A DNA stretch of 64,000 nt from Lutimaribacter_A marinistellae (GTDB lineage Bacteria > Pseudomonadota > Alphaproteobacteria > Rhodobacterales > Rhodobacteraceae): the NCBI RefSeq assembly GCF_042648365.1, contig NZ_JBHRXI010000006.1, positions 124,001 to 188,000 on the forward strand, given 5' to 3'. Shown piece by piece: positions 8,641 to 16,297 of this stretch (position 1 is its first letter; each line of letters begins with the position of its first letter). A program made the position numbers and the translations under genes. A model generated the notes under the pieces. That model did no database searches. It was not told where the DNA came from and saw only the letters and a program-made list of their open reading frames with translations.

Positions 8641-9024
8641 ATGGACCTGATCGCACAGCTTGAGGCGGAACAGATTGCCGCCCTGGGGAAAGATATCCCC
8701 GATTTCAAGGCAGGCGACACCGTGCGTGTCGGCTATAAAGTGACCGAAGGGTCGCGCACCCGTGTGCAGAACTACGAAGGCGTCTGCATCAGCCGCAAGA
8801 ACGGCGAAGGCATTGCCGGATCGTTCACCGTGCGCAAAATCTCGTTCGGTGAGGGCGTGGAGCGTGTGTTCCCCCTCTACTCGACCAATATCGACAGCAT
8901 CACGGTTGTGCGCCGCGGTAAGGTTCGCCGCGCGAAGCTGTACTACCTGCGCTCGCGCCGCGGCAAGTCGGCTCGGATCGCAGAGGTCACCAATTACAAG
9001 CCCAAGTCGGGCGCCGAGGCGTAA
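8641..9024 (+). CDS. rplS: 50S ribosomal protein L19
   Basis: 127 residues. The L19 core is clear: FKAGDTVRVGYKVTEG, NYEGVCISRKNGEGIAGSFTVRK and EGVERVFPLYSTNIDSI, with the terminal basic YYLRSRRGKSARI helix. It starts seven bases after AAGGAG. It is followed by rpmE after 11 bases and probably shares a transcript ending at the terminator at 9282. Confidence 0.98.
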   Translation: MDLIAQLEAEQIAALGKDIPDFKAGDTVRVGYKVTEGSRTRVQNYEGVCISRKNGEGIAGSFTVRKISFGEGVERVFPLYSTNIDSITVVRRGKVRRAKLYYLRSRRGKSARIAEVTNYKPKSGAEA

Positions 9025-9035
9025 GGACCGGATTC

Positions 9036-9257
9036 ATGAAAAAAGACATCCATCCCGATTACCACATCATCGACGTCAAGCTGACCGATGGCACCGTGGT
9101 TCAGATGAAATCGACCTGGGGCAGCGAAGGCGACAGCCTCGCGCTGGAAATCGACCCCTCCTCGCACCCGGCATGGACCGGTGGCTCCTCGCGCCTGATG
9201 GACGCCGGCGGCCGCGTGTCGAAGTTCAAGAAGAAATACGAGGGTCTGGGCTTCTGA
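9036..9257 (+). CDS. rpmE: 50S ribosomal protein L31
   Basis: 73 residues starting MKKDIHPDYHIIDVKLTDG. There are no cysteines, so this is the zinc-independent (C-minus) form rather than the CxxC form. The C-terminal SRLMDAGGRVSKFKKKY is family-typical. It sits 11 bases after rplS and just before a strong intrinsic terminator. Confidence 0.96.
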   Translation: MKKDIHPDYHIIDVKLTDGTVVQMKSTWGSEGDSLALEIDPSSHPAWTGGSSRLMDAGGRVSKFKKKYEGLGF

Positions 9258-9281
9258 GCCTGACCGCTACGAAAAGATTCT

Positions 9282-9312
9282 GCGCCGCCCCTTCGGGCGG
9301 CGCTTTGCGTTT
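9282..9312 (+). terminator. intrinsic terminator after rpmE
   Basis: Perfect 9-bp G/C stem (GCGCCGCCC with GGGCGGCGC) around a CTTC tetraloop, followed by TTTGCGTTT. It closes the rplS-rpmE unit. Confidence 0.85.
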
Positions 9313-9320
9313 CGGGAATC

Positions 9321-10280
9321 TTATTGTCCCCAGCCCTGCCCGGCTTGGCTTGTCAGGCCGCCCGCCTGTTTCCACGCGGCAAGCCCTCCGCGGTACCAGA
9401 GCACGTTGCGGTACCCAAGGTTGATCGCCCGCAAAGCGGCATTGTAAGACATCCAGCATTCGATCGAGGCACAGTAGAAGATCAAAGGCACCTCCTGATT
9501 GCCTTGGGTGGCTTGCTGAAGGAATTGCCCGAAGGCCTGTTGCGTCTGATCCTGGAAATGCCCGGGCGAAGACGCCTGGACCGCTGGAATCGCGCCTGGC
9601 AGGGTCTCTCCGCCGCCAAGCACATCGAAAAGAAGGTACGGCGTTTGCCGCGACTGGACCAATTCAACAAGTCCCTTGGTCGTCAAGAGTTGCCCTCCCG
9701 GTATCGACGCCGGGGTTTGCCCATGCATCTGACCTGCGTGAAGTTGCTGGACGGGCTGAACGCCAAAGTCTTGACGTTCGTAGTGCGCCAATTGATCGAG
9801 CGGATTTCCACCCTGCTGGCCCATCTGGCCCTGACCATAGCCCTGCTGGCCCATCTGACCCTGGCCGTAGCCTTGCTGACCCATCTGACCTTGGCCGTAG
9901 CCCTGCTGGCCCATCTGGCCCTGGCCGTAACCCTGCTGGCCCATCTGACCATGGCCGTAGCCCTGCTGGCCTATCTGACCCTGGCCGTAGCCCTGCTGGC
10001 CCATCTGGCCCTGGCCAAAGCCCTGCTGGCCCATCTGACCCATGCCGTAGCCTTGCTGGCCCATCTGACCCTGGCCATAGCCCTGCTGGCCCATCTGGCC
10101 CTGGCCATAGCCTTGCTGAGCCATCTGACCCTGGCCGTAGCCTTGTTGGCCCATCTGGCCCTGGCCATAGCCTTGCTGGCCGAACTGACCCTGCTGAACG
10201 GGTTGGTTGAAGCTGTTCTGAGTCCAGCCCGGCGCAGCACCCAATATTATGATGGCGGTCCACGCGAAGATCCGTTTCAC
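9321..10280 (-). CDS. secreted rhodanese-like protein with decapeptide repeats
   Basis: 319 residues. A signal peptide (MKRIFAWTAIIILGAAPGWT) is followed by twelve full and one partial copies of a GQMGQQGYGQ decapeptide at residues 31-157, then a rhodanese-like domain from about 195. The domain keeps the putative active-site loop FYCASIECWMS near 270 and the ending WYRGGLAAWKQAGG. It is predicted periplasmic or surface-exposed. Rhodaneses move sulfane sulfur, but a role in redox or sulfur chemistry here is inferred. It lies 11 bases downstream of the next secreted protein and is probably co-transcribed with it. Confidence 0.8.
   Translation of the reverse strand: MKRIFAWTAIIILGAAPGWTQNSFNQPVQQGQFGQQGYGQGQMGQQGYGQGQMAQQGYGQGQMGQQGYGQGQMGQQGYGMGQMGQQGFGQGQMGQQGYGQGQIGQQGYGHGQMGQQGYGQGQMGQQGYGQGQMGQQGYGQGQMGQQGYGQGQMGQQGGNPLDQLAHYERQDFGVQPVQQLHAGQMHGQTPASIPGGQLLTTKGLVELVQSRQTPYLLFDVLGGGETLPGAIPAVQASSPGHFQDQTQQAFGQFLQQATQGNQEVPLIFYCASIECWMSYNAALRAINLGYRNVLWYRGGLAAWKQAGGLTSQAGQGWGQ
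9810..10190 (-). repeat. 30-bp tandem repeat array
   Basis: About 12.7 head-to-tail units of 30 bp inside the rhodanese gene. Each encodes GQMGQQGYGQ with small variants (Ala, Ile, Phe, His or Met at single positions). Variation is mostly at third codon positions, so purifying selection on the peptide is plausible. There are no spacers, so this is not a CRISPR array. Such arrays often change copy number between strains. Confidence 0.95.
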
Positions 10281-10291
10281 GGCATGTCCTC

Positions 10292-11389
10292 CTATTGCGT
10301 CACGTCCAGACGCTGGCCAAGCATGTTCAAATCAGCCGGATTGAAATTGTCATCATCGGTCAGGATGAATGTCCCGTCATTCATCTGCCACGCATTGCGG
10401 TATCCGCTGTCAAGCTCGATCGTGCCGCCGGTGGTGGGGTCATTGTAGGTCTCGTACCCGCCATAGTACTCGCTGGCCTCACGGTCCCCGCGCGCTCGGA
10501 TGTTCAAGCGATTCTGATACCCTTGGTGAATGATGTCGCTGATTTCGCTATTCGTGCGCGACACGATGCGGCTGCGATCCATGGCGCCCTTCGCATTTTG
10601 ACGGTCGATGACACGGTGATGCTGCGCGATCCGGCGAGACCACTCGGGATCGGGCGTAATCGAGCGGCGGATCAGTTCAACCGTACGCAGGTCAAGCTGT
10701 CCGTCAGGCGCGACAGCGCCAAAGCCGGGCAAAGACGATCCTCCGGCCACCCGGATGCCGGGCATCCCGTAAGAACCCTGCATTTCGGAAACCCAGCTCA
10801 TCATCGCGACCGCGATCGAGGCCCGCATCTCCCGTCCTTTGTCCTGAAATGCGATCAGGACTTCGCCGGCATCCACCGTCGTGGTCATGCTCATGCCGTA
10901 GCCATAATCGGTGCGGCCGCCTCTCAGGTTGGCTTCCTGCACGAGGTCAGGGCGCGCGCGATAGTCGATGATCCGCGCCTGCGGCAGGACAGCTTCGGTG
11001 ATCCATTGCAGAAGGCCACGCGCATCGCGGATGCTTTTCTGCGGGCAGCCACGCCCGTCGGCCTGCTCCACCCACCGAACCATCGGCAGAAGGAACACTC
11101 CCTGCGTTTCATCCGGCGATCCGGCTTGCCACTCGTAATTATAGCCATAAGGGTTGCAGCTGTCCTGAGGCGTCCAGATAACGCCGCCTTTCGTCGACCA
11201 CCCCGCCGGGATCATGATCCGCGCCGCCGGTACAGGCTGCCCGAAGCCCTGTGCATCGACGACCGCCGCAAGTTGAGTTCGCAAACCGGGAACCTGACCT
11301 AGCTGCTGCGCAATCCCGGGCATGACCAGCATCGCCGAGATGGCAACCGCAAAGCCCCCTGCCCGCATGACACGTTCAAATATGTCCAT
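10292..11389 (-). CDS. secreted protein of unknown function
   Basis: 365 residues, not recognised. It has an N-terminal signal region (MRAGGFAVAISAMLVMPGIAQQ) after a short MDIFERV start. The mature part has a cysteine in TPQDSCNPYGYNYEW and another in DGRGCPQKS, a region with Arg/Asp-rich helices, and an acidic Asn/Asp-rich C-terminus (ILTDDDNFNPADLNMLGQRL). The start at 11389 follows AGGCGG; the frame is open upstream to 11527 but without signal-peptide character. It probably forms an operon with the repeat-bearing rhodanese and is divergent from mipZ. Confidence 0.7.
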   Translation of the reverse strand: MDIFERVMRAGGFAVAISAMLVMPGIAQQLGQVPGLRTQLAAVVDAQGFGQPVPAARIMIPAGWSTKGGVIWTPQDSCNPYGYNYEWQAGSPDETQGVFLLPMVRWVEQADGRGCPQKSIRDARGLLQWITEAVLPQARIIDYRARPDLVQEANLRGGRTDYGYGMSMTTTVDAGEVLIAFQDKGREMRASIAVAMMSWVSEMQGSYGMPGIRVAGGSSLPGFGAVAPDGQLDLRTVELIRRSITPDPEWSRRIAQHHRVIDRQNAKGAMDRSRIVSRTNSEISDIIHQGYQNRLNIRARGDREASEYYGGYETYNDPTTGGTIELDSGYRNAWQMNDGTFILTDDDNFNPADLNMLGQRLDVTQ

Positions 11390-11583
11390 TGCGCCGCCTG
11401 AAATTTTCGAAATCCAATAGAGGAAGGATACCCTGAAACGCCGATTCCAGCTAGCGGCCAGTGTACAGGCGGCACAGTCCAAGACGGTTGTCCCCTTAAT
11501 GGGGGCTTTGCATTGCATTACCCCCAAGATGTGGTACGGGAAGAAGGCATTAGCCGCATCAAGACGGCCGCAGGGGAACGGAC

Positions 11584-12393
11584 ATGGCGCATATCATCGT
11601 CGTGGGAAACGAAAAGGGCGGAGCGGGGAAATCCACCGTTTCGATGCATGTCGCAACGGCACTGGCCAGGCTGGGACACAAGGTCAGCACGCTGGACCTA
11701 GACCTGCGTCAACGCAGCCTTGGACGGTATTTCGACAATCGCGTTGCGTTTCTCAAGAAATCCGACCTGTCGCTTCCCACTCCAAGGCATCACAACTTGC
11801 CCGAGATCGACCCTGCCTCCCTTGGCCCGGGCGAAAACATCTACGATCATCGGCTTTCGGCAGCCGTGGCCGAGCTTGAGGCCGACAGCGATTTCATCCT
11901 CATCGATTGTCCCGGTTCGCACACCCGGCTTAGCCAAGTGGCCCATTCGCTGGCCGATACACTGGTCACGCCCCTGAACGACAGTTTCGTTGATTTCGAC
12001 CTGTTGGCACGGATCGACTCGGGCGGCGAAAAGATACTTGGCCCGTCAATCTATTCCGAAATGGTCTGGAACGCGCGACAACTGCGCGCGCAAGCCGGGC
12101 TGAAACCCATCGATTGGATCGTCGTGCGCAACCGCGTCGGTACGCAGCGCATGGTTAACAAGGAAAAGATGGAACGGGCGATCAACATGCTGTCCAAGCG
12201 CATCGGCTTTCGCATCGCGCCCGGCTTTTCGGAACGTGTCATCTTTCGCGAACTGTTTCCGCGCGGGCTTACACTCCTCGACCTCAAGGATATCGGCGTG
12301 CGCCAATTGAACATCTCGAACATCGCGGCGCGTCAGGAATTGCGCGACATGATGAAGGAACTCAAGCTTCCGGGCGTCGAGGTCCGGTTCTGA
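11584..12393 (+). CDS. mipZ: MipZ-like ParA-family ATPase
   Basis: 269-residue deviant Walker ATPase. In Caulobacter, MipZ forms a gradient from the ParB/parS pole and blocks FtsZ assembly away from midcell. The N-terminus IIVVGNEKGGAGKSTVSMHV carries the deviant Walker A motif, followed by LDLDLRQRSLGRYFDNR, a MipZ-type stretch, and the Walker B-like FILIDCPGSHT near 102. Length and motifs fit MipZ better than plasmid ParA. Only seven bases separate it from the exosortase gene, so the two are probably one transcript. Confidence 0.85.
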   Translation: MAHIIVVGNEKGGAGKSTVSMHVATALARLGHKVSTLDLDLRQRSLGRYFDNRVAFLKKSDLSLPTPRHHNLPEIDPASLGPGENIYDHRLSAAVAELEADSDFILIDCPGSHTRLSQVAHSLADTLVTPLNDSFVDFDLLARIDSGGEKILGPSIYSEMVWNARQLRAQAGLKPIDWIVVRNRVGTQRMVNKEKMERAINMLSKRIGFRIAPGFSERVIFRELFPRGLTLLDLKDIGVRQLNISNIAARQELRDMMKELKLPGVEVRF

Positions 12394-12400
12394 CCGGGTC

Positions 12401-13969
12401 ATGCCGATGACCGGGAATATTGGCGCGCGTCGGCTTATCCTGCTTGCGGCACTTGCCGTGGTGGAATTGCTTGCGATCATAATCGTCTACCAGGTCATCG
12501 CGTCTATAGAGTGTCGCCTCACGGAAATGGAACTGGCCTGCCGCGCATTGCGCTCGATGACGGCGCGCGGGCTTGCAATCATCACTGCGCTGGCCCTGTT
12601 TTTCTGGCTCAGGCCCGCATCCTTTCGGCGGCTGGCGGGGCTGGTCACGGTGCAGCCGGGCGCGTCAACCTGGTGGGCAGTTCACATCGCCGGGTTGATA
12701 CTGATCTTCCTGCCTCTTCCACTTTTTGGGGTGGAGGCGATCAACCTGCGATTTCTTCCCAGCCTCGCGATGATGGGAACGGGCGCAATGATTGGAGCTG
12801 TGGGGGCTTTCCTTGCAACCGGACGTGAAGGCGCATGGCTTGAGTGGCTGCGGGGCGATGGGTTCCTGTTGCCACTTGTCCTGACCGGCGCGCTGCTGGT
12901 TCCCGATCTCGCCGATAGTCTCAGACCCCTTTGGTATCTTCAGGCATTGACAGACCTGACCTTTGCCTTGGTCTATCTGGTCCTGCTTTCGACCGGCGCG
13001 GACGTCTGGGCCAACCCCGACATGCATCTGATCGGCATGGACGGATTCAACGTGCAGGTCGGCAGCCCGTGCTCTGGAGTCGAGGGGATCGCCCTCATCT
13101 CGATCTTCATGGCGCTTTATGCCTTGCTGATGCGCGGCGAAATCCGGCAGGCCCGGTATTGGCTGGTCCTTTATCCTTTGGCGCTGCTGACAAGTTGGAC
13201 GCTGAACGTCCTGCGGATCTCGCTTTTGATCATGATCGGCGCTTGGGTCTCGCCGGATCACGCGCTCAACGGCTTTCATTCCTACGCCGGCTGGTTGCTT
13301 TTCACCTTGCTGGCGATCGGTGTGCTGGCAGTGGCGCATCGCTGGCGCTGGCTTCACCGGCAAGACGTATCGCCGACCGAAGAGCCCCCCCTTTCACGCG
13401 ACCCAATTGTCGCACAGATTGCCCCTTTCATCGTGATGATGATCTCGGGCCTTGTCGCACAAGCCTTCTGGCCGGATCCCGAAAGCGGTTATCCTCTGCG
13501 GGTCGCGATGATGGTCGGCGTGTTGATCTGGTGTTTGCCTGCCCTGCGACAGATCCCTTGGCGAATGGACGGCATCGCCCTTGTCGCCGGCACCGCGGTA
13601 GGTGTCGGCTGGCTTGTGACAGCCCAACCTGATATGTCGGTGACCGAACGCGGACCGGGGTGGATCATGGTGCGCGTCTTCGCGACCGTCGCCTTGATCC
13701 CCCTGATCGAAGAGCTGTTTTTCCGCGGATACCTGTTGACCCGTTTGGACCGCGACGGATGGGGCTGGCGTGCCGTCGCGCTTTGTGTATCAAGCTTGGC
13801 CTTCGCACTGTTGCACGACCGGTTTGCCGCAGCACTGGTTTCAGGGCTCGTGTTTGGTCTTTTGATGTTGCGCACGCGACATCTGGCAAGCCCGATTCAG
13901 GCACATGTTGTCGCAAACGGAATAATCGCCGCGTGGGCCGCGGCGACAATGCAATGGTCACTTATCTGA
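12401..13969 (+). CDS. xrtE: exosortase E fused to CPBP-type membrane protease
   Basis: 522-residue polytopic inner-membrane protein with two enzyme modules. The exosortase half has Cys224 in GSPCSGVEGI, Arg272 in LNVLRISLL and His293 in NGFHSYAGW, the expected transpeptidase triad. The C-terminal half is a CPBP/Abi (CAAX-protease-like) domain with EELFFRGYL (Glu437, Glu438, Arg442), FALLH (His472) and HVVAN (His502, Asn506). This matches the named family exosortase E/protease, VPEID-CTERM system. It should cut and anchor proteins with a VPEID C-terminal signal. The only such protein visible is encoded convergently nine bases away. Confidence 0.92.
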   Translation: MPMTGNIGARRLILLAALAVVELLAIIIVYQVIASIECRLTEMELACRALRSMTARGLAIITALALFFWLRPASFRRLAGLVTVQPGASTWWAVHIAGLILIFLPLPLFGVEAINLRFLPSLAMMGTGAMIGAVGAFLATGREGAWLEWLRGDGFLLPLVLTGALLVPDLADSLRPLWYLQALTDLTFALVYLVLLSTGADVWANPDMHLIGMDGFNVQVGSPCSGVEGIALISIFMALYALLMRGEIRQARYWLVLYPLALLTSWTLNVLRISLLIMIGAWVSPDHALNGFHSYAGWLLFTLLAIGVLAVAHRWRWLHRQDVSPTEEPPLSRDPIVAQIAPFIVMMISGLVAQAFWPDPESGYPLRVAMMVGVLIWCLPALRQIPWRMDGIALVAGTAVGVGWLVTAQPDMSVTERGPGWIMVRVFATVALIPLIEELFFRGYLLTRLDRDGWGWRAVALCVSSLAFALLHDRFAAALVSGLVFGLLMLRTRHLASPIQAHVVANGIIAAWAAATMQWSLI

Positions 13970-13978
13970 AAAGGTGGG

Positions 13979-14242
13979 TTAGCCGCGCCGACGGCGGCGG
14001 CGAATCTCCCAGATCAGCAACGAGGCGGCCAGAATCGCAGCCAAGGCCAAAAGTCCGGAGGATGCATCGATTTCCGGCACCTGCGAGTAGCTTCCACCAG
14101 TATTTCCGCCGGTATTGCCATCGTTAATGTTGGCAAACCAGTCGCGCCAGCGATCCCAGAAAGAAGACGACTGCGCTGATGCAGCGCCTGTGCTCGCAAC
14201 GATTGCGGCAGCGGACAGAATTGCATTCTTGATAACGGACAT
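13979..14242 (-). CDS. VPEID-CTERM sorting-signal protein
   Basis: 87-residue exported protein. Residues 1-23 form a signal peptide (MSVIKNAILSAAAIVAS...ASA), then a short Trp-rich stretch FWDRWRDWF, an Asn/Gly linker, the motif VPEID at 55-59, a transmembrane helix at about 61-78, and the basic tail RRRRRRG. This is the standard tripartite exosortase signal. The ATG at 14242 has GGGGAAG upstream; an in-frame TTG five codons earlier lies inside that ribosome site. With only about 30 mature residues before the motif, it may be a structural or surface peptide. It is the probable substrate of the adjacent exosortase. Confidence 0.9.
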   Translation of the reverse strand: MSVIKNAILSAAAIVASTGAASAQSSSFWDRWRDWFANINDGNTGGNTGGSYSQVPEIDASSGLLALAAILAASLLIWEIRRRRRRG

Positions 14243-14270
14243 CTCAATCTTCCCCAAAGGAACCTAGACA

Positions 14271-14298
14271 ATCATACCACAGACGCGCCTGCATGCAA
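14271..14298 (-). promoter_or_regulatory. predicted promoter of the VPEID-CTERM gene
   Basis: On the minus strand, TTGCAT and TATGAT are separated by 16 bases, with the likely start point about 20 bases before the ribosome site. The spacing and -10 box are close to the housekeeping consensus. It implies transcription independent of the mipZ-xrtE unit. Confidence 0.5.
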
Positions 14299-14418
14299 TG
14301 AAACCGCGATTTTGAGCAACGCAATACCCTTAAAACTGGCGCAACGTCATGGATTGTTCACAAATCAGAAACACAAACAGGGATGCTGACGCTTGTAACG
14401 CAGAGCGCATGCCTCGAA

Positions 14419-14877
14419 TCATTCGTGATCTTTGTTCGCCAACCTGCGCAGCATCATACGCAACAAGATGGCTTCGCCCTTGGTGAACATGGCGGCCAAT
14501 TGCGAATCGTAGCTTTGCGCGACGTCGCGCAGTTCGCGATACACGGACTGCCCCTGCTGAGTGAGTTGCAGTTTTTCCGACCGGCGGTCATTGTCGTCGC
14601 GCGTACGGACGAGAAAGCGCCTCTCGGCCAGTTTCGCGACTGCCCGGCTGACCTTGGTCTTGTGGATGCGCGCACGGTCTCCAATCTCCTTGGCGGTCAA
14701 CTCGCCGTAGATCCCAAGGTGGAACAGCACACGCCATTCCGTGCGCAGCATGCCATAGCGGCCCTTGTACACGTTTTGAAAGCGCAACGAGCTTTCCTCG
14801 GCCGCTTGGTTCAAGAGGAACGGCAGGAAATCCCGCAGGTCGAATTCATCTTTTTCGGCAGATTCAGGCTTTGGCAT
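14419..14877 (-). CDS. MarR family regulator, probably of homogentisate genes
   Basis: 152-residue winged-helix repressor. The DNA-binding core GELTAKEIGDRARIHKTKVSRAVAKL near 59-84 is followed by the wing RTRDDNDRRSEKLQLT. It is divergent from hmgA, with a pseudo-palindrome in the 57-base gap. Control of the homogentisate operon, with an aromatic acid as inducer, is inferred from position, as for MarR-type regulators beside other aromatic catabolic genes. Confidence 0.85.
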   Translation of the reverse strand: MPKPESAEKDEFDLRDFLPFLLNQAAEESSLRFQNVYKGRYGMLRTEWRVLFHLGIYGELTAKEIGDRARIHKTKVSRAVAKLAERRFLVRTRDDNDRRSEKLQLTQQGQSVYRELRDVAQSYDSQLAAMFTKGEAILLRMMLRRLANKDHE

Positions 14878-14883
14878 GGTTGT

Positions 14884-14901
14884 TAGTTACAAAATCAACT
14901 A
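14884..14901. promoter_or_regulatory. candidate MarR operator between regulator and hmgA
   Basis: Inverted repeat TAGTT-N8-AACTA in an A/T-rich stretch, right at the start of the MarR gene and about 35 bases before hmgA. Size and symmetry suit a MarR dimer. Binding is inferred. Confidence 0.5.
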
Positions 14902-14934
14902 TTATTCCGCAAGCAGCAAACGGAGGAACGCGCA

Positions 14935-16290
14935 ATGAACCGTCCGACAGATCCCCATACGCTGACGCAGGCCGCAACGCCCGTGGGCACCACCGAAGGT
15001 TACATGCCCGGTTTCGGCAATGATTTCGAGACCGAGGCGCTGCCCGGTGCACTGCCACAGGGAATGAACAGCCCGCAGAAATGCAACTATGGGCTTTATG
15101 GTGAACAGCTTTCAGGTACTGCATTTACCGCCGAACGTCCCGAGCGGACATGGTGCTATCGGATCCGGCCATCGGTGAAGCACTCGCATCGCTATAACCG
15201 TATCGACCTGCCCTATTGGAAATCGGCCCCCCATGTTGTCGAAGACGTGACATCGTTGGGCCAGTACCGCTGGGATCCGGTCCCGCACACCGAGGACAAG
15301 CTAACCTGGCTGACCGGCATGCGCACTATGACAACCGCTGGTGACGTGAACACGCAGGTCGGCATGGCCAGCCACATCTACCTTGTGACCGAGTCGATGC
15401 GTGACGACTATTTCTTTTCAGCCGACAGCGAGCTGCTGGTCGTGCCCCAAGAGGGCCGTCTGCGTTTTGCGACCGAGCTGGGGATCATCGACCTTGAACC
15501 CAAGGAAATCGCTATCATCCCCCGCGGCCTTGTCTACCGCGTAGAGGTACTGGACGGCCCGGCAAGAGGCTTCGTCTGCGAAAACTATGGTCAAAAGTTC
15601 GAACTACCCGGCCGCGGGCCCATTGGCGCGAACTGCATGGCGAACCCGCGCGATTTCAAATCGCCTGTGGCCGCTTTTGAAGATCGCGAGGTGCCCTCGA
15701 CCGTGACGGTCAAATGGTGTGGCCAGTTCCACACGACCAAGATCGGCCACAGCCCGCTCGACGTCGTCGCGTGGCATGGCAACTACGCACCCGTGAAATA
15801 CGACCTGCGCACCTACTGCCCTGTCGGCGCCATCCTGTTCGACCACCCCGACCCGTCGATCTTTACAGTGTTGACCGCGCCCTCGGGCGTGCCGGGTACG
15901 GCGAACATCGACTTCGTGCTGTTCCGCGAACGCTGGATGGTGATGGAGGATACGTTCCGCCCGCCGTGGTATCACAAGAACATCATGTCCGAACTGATGG
16001 GCAACATCTATGGGCAATACGACGCCAAACCGCAGGGTTTTGTGCCGGGTGGCATGAGCTTGCACAACATGATGTTGCCGCACGGTCCGGACAAGGAAGC
16101 CTTCGAAAAGGCGTCCAATGCCAATCTTGGCCCCGACAAGCTGGATCGGACGATGTCCTTTATGTTCGAAACCCGTTTCCCGCAGCACCTGACGGAGTTT
16201 GCAGGAAAGGAGGCTCCGATGCAGGACGACTATATCGATTGCTGGGAAAGCCTCGAGAAAAAGTTCGACGGGACACCGGGAAAGAAGTGA
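14935..16290 (+). CDS. hmgA: homogentisate 1,2-dioxygenase
   Basis: 451-residue iron dioxygenase that opens homogentisate to maleylacetoacetate in tyrosine and phenylalanine breakdown. The start of the family is seen in GYMPGFGNDFETEALPGALP. Iron ligands are in PPWYHKNIMSELMG (His and Glu) and GMSLHNMMLPHGPD (His). Length is normal. The ribosome site CGGAGGAACGCGC precedes ATG. It heads the operon with lysE-like, fahA, VOC and MBL genes. Confidence 0.97.
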   Translation: MNRPTDPHTLTQAATPVGTTEGYMPGFGNDFETEALPGALPQGMNSPQKCNYGLYGEQLSGTAFTAERPERTWCYRIRPSVKHSHRYNRIDLPYWKSAPHVVEDVTSLGQYRWDPVPHTEDKLTWLTGMRTMTTAGDVNTQVGMASHIYLVTESMRDDYFFSADSELLVVPQEGRLRFATELGIIDLEPKEIAIIPRGLVYRVEVLDGPARGFVCENYGQKFELPGRGPIGANCMANPRDFKSPVAAFEDREVPSTVTVKWCGQFHTTKIGHSPLDVVAWHGNYAPVKYDLRTYCPVGAILFDHPDPSIFTVLTAPSGVPGTANIDFVLFRERWMVMEDTFRPPWYHKNIMSELMGNIYGQYDAKPQGFVPGGMSLHNMMLPHGPDKEAFEKASNANLGPDKLDRTMSFMFETRFPQHLTEFAGKEAPMQDDYIDCWESLEKKFDGTPGKK

Positions 16291-16297
16291 CCGCGTG

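Noticed and set aside
9810..10190. Possible CRISPR array
   Set aside because: Repeats are contiguous with no unique spacers, are in frame with a protein, and no cas gene is near.
9324..10448. Plus-strand frame across the 30-bp array encoding a leucine/alanine repeat
   Set aside because: It is the complement of the tandem array. The minus-strand frame has a signal peptide and rhodanese domain, while this one has no start context or domain.
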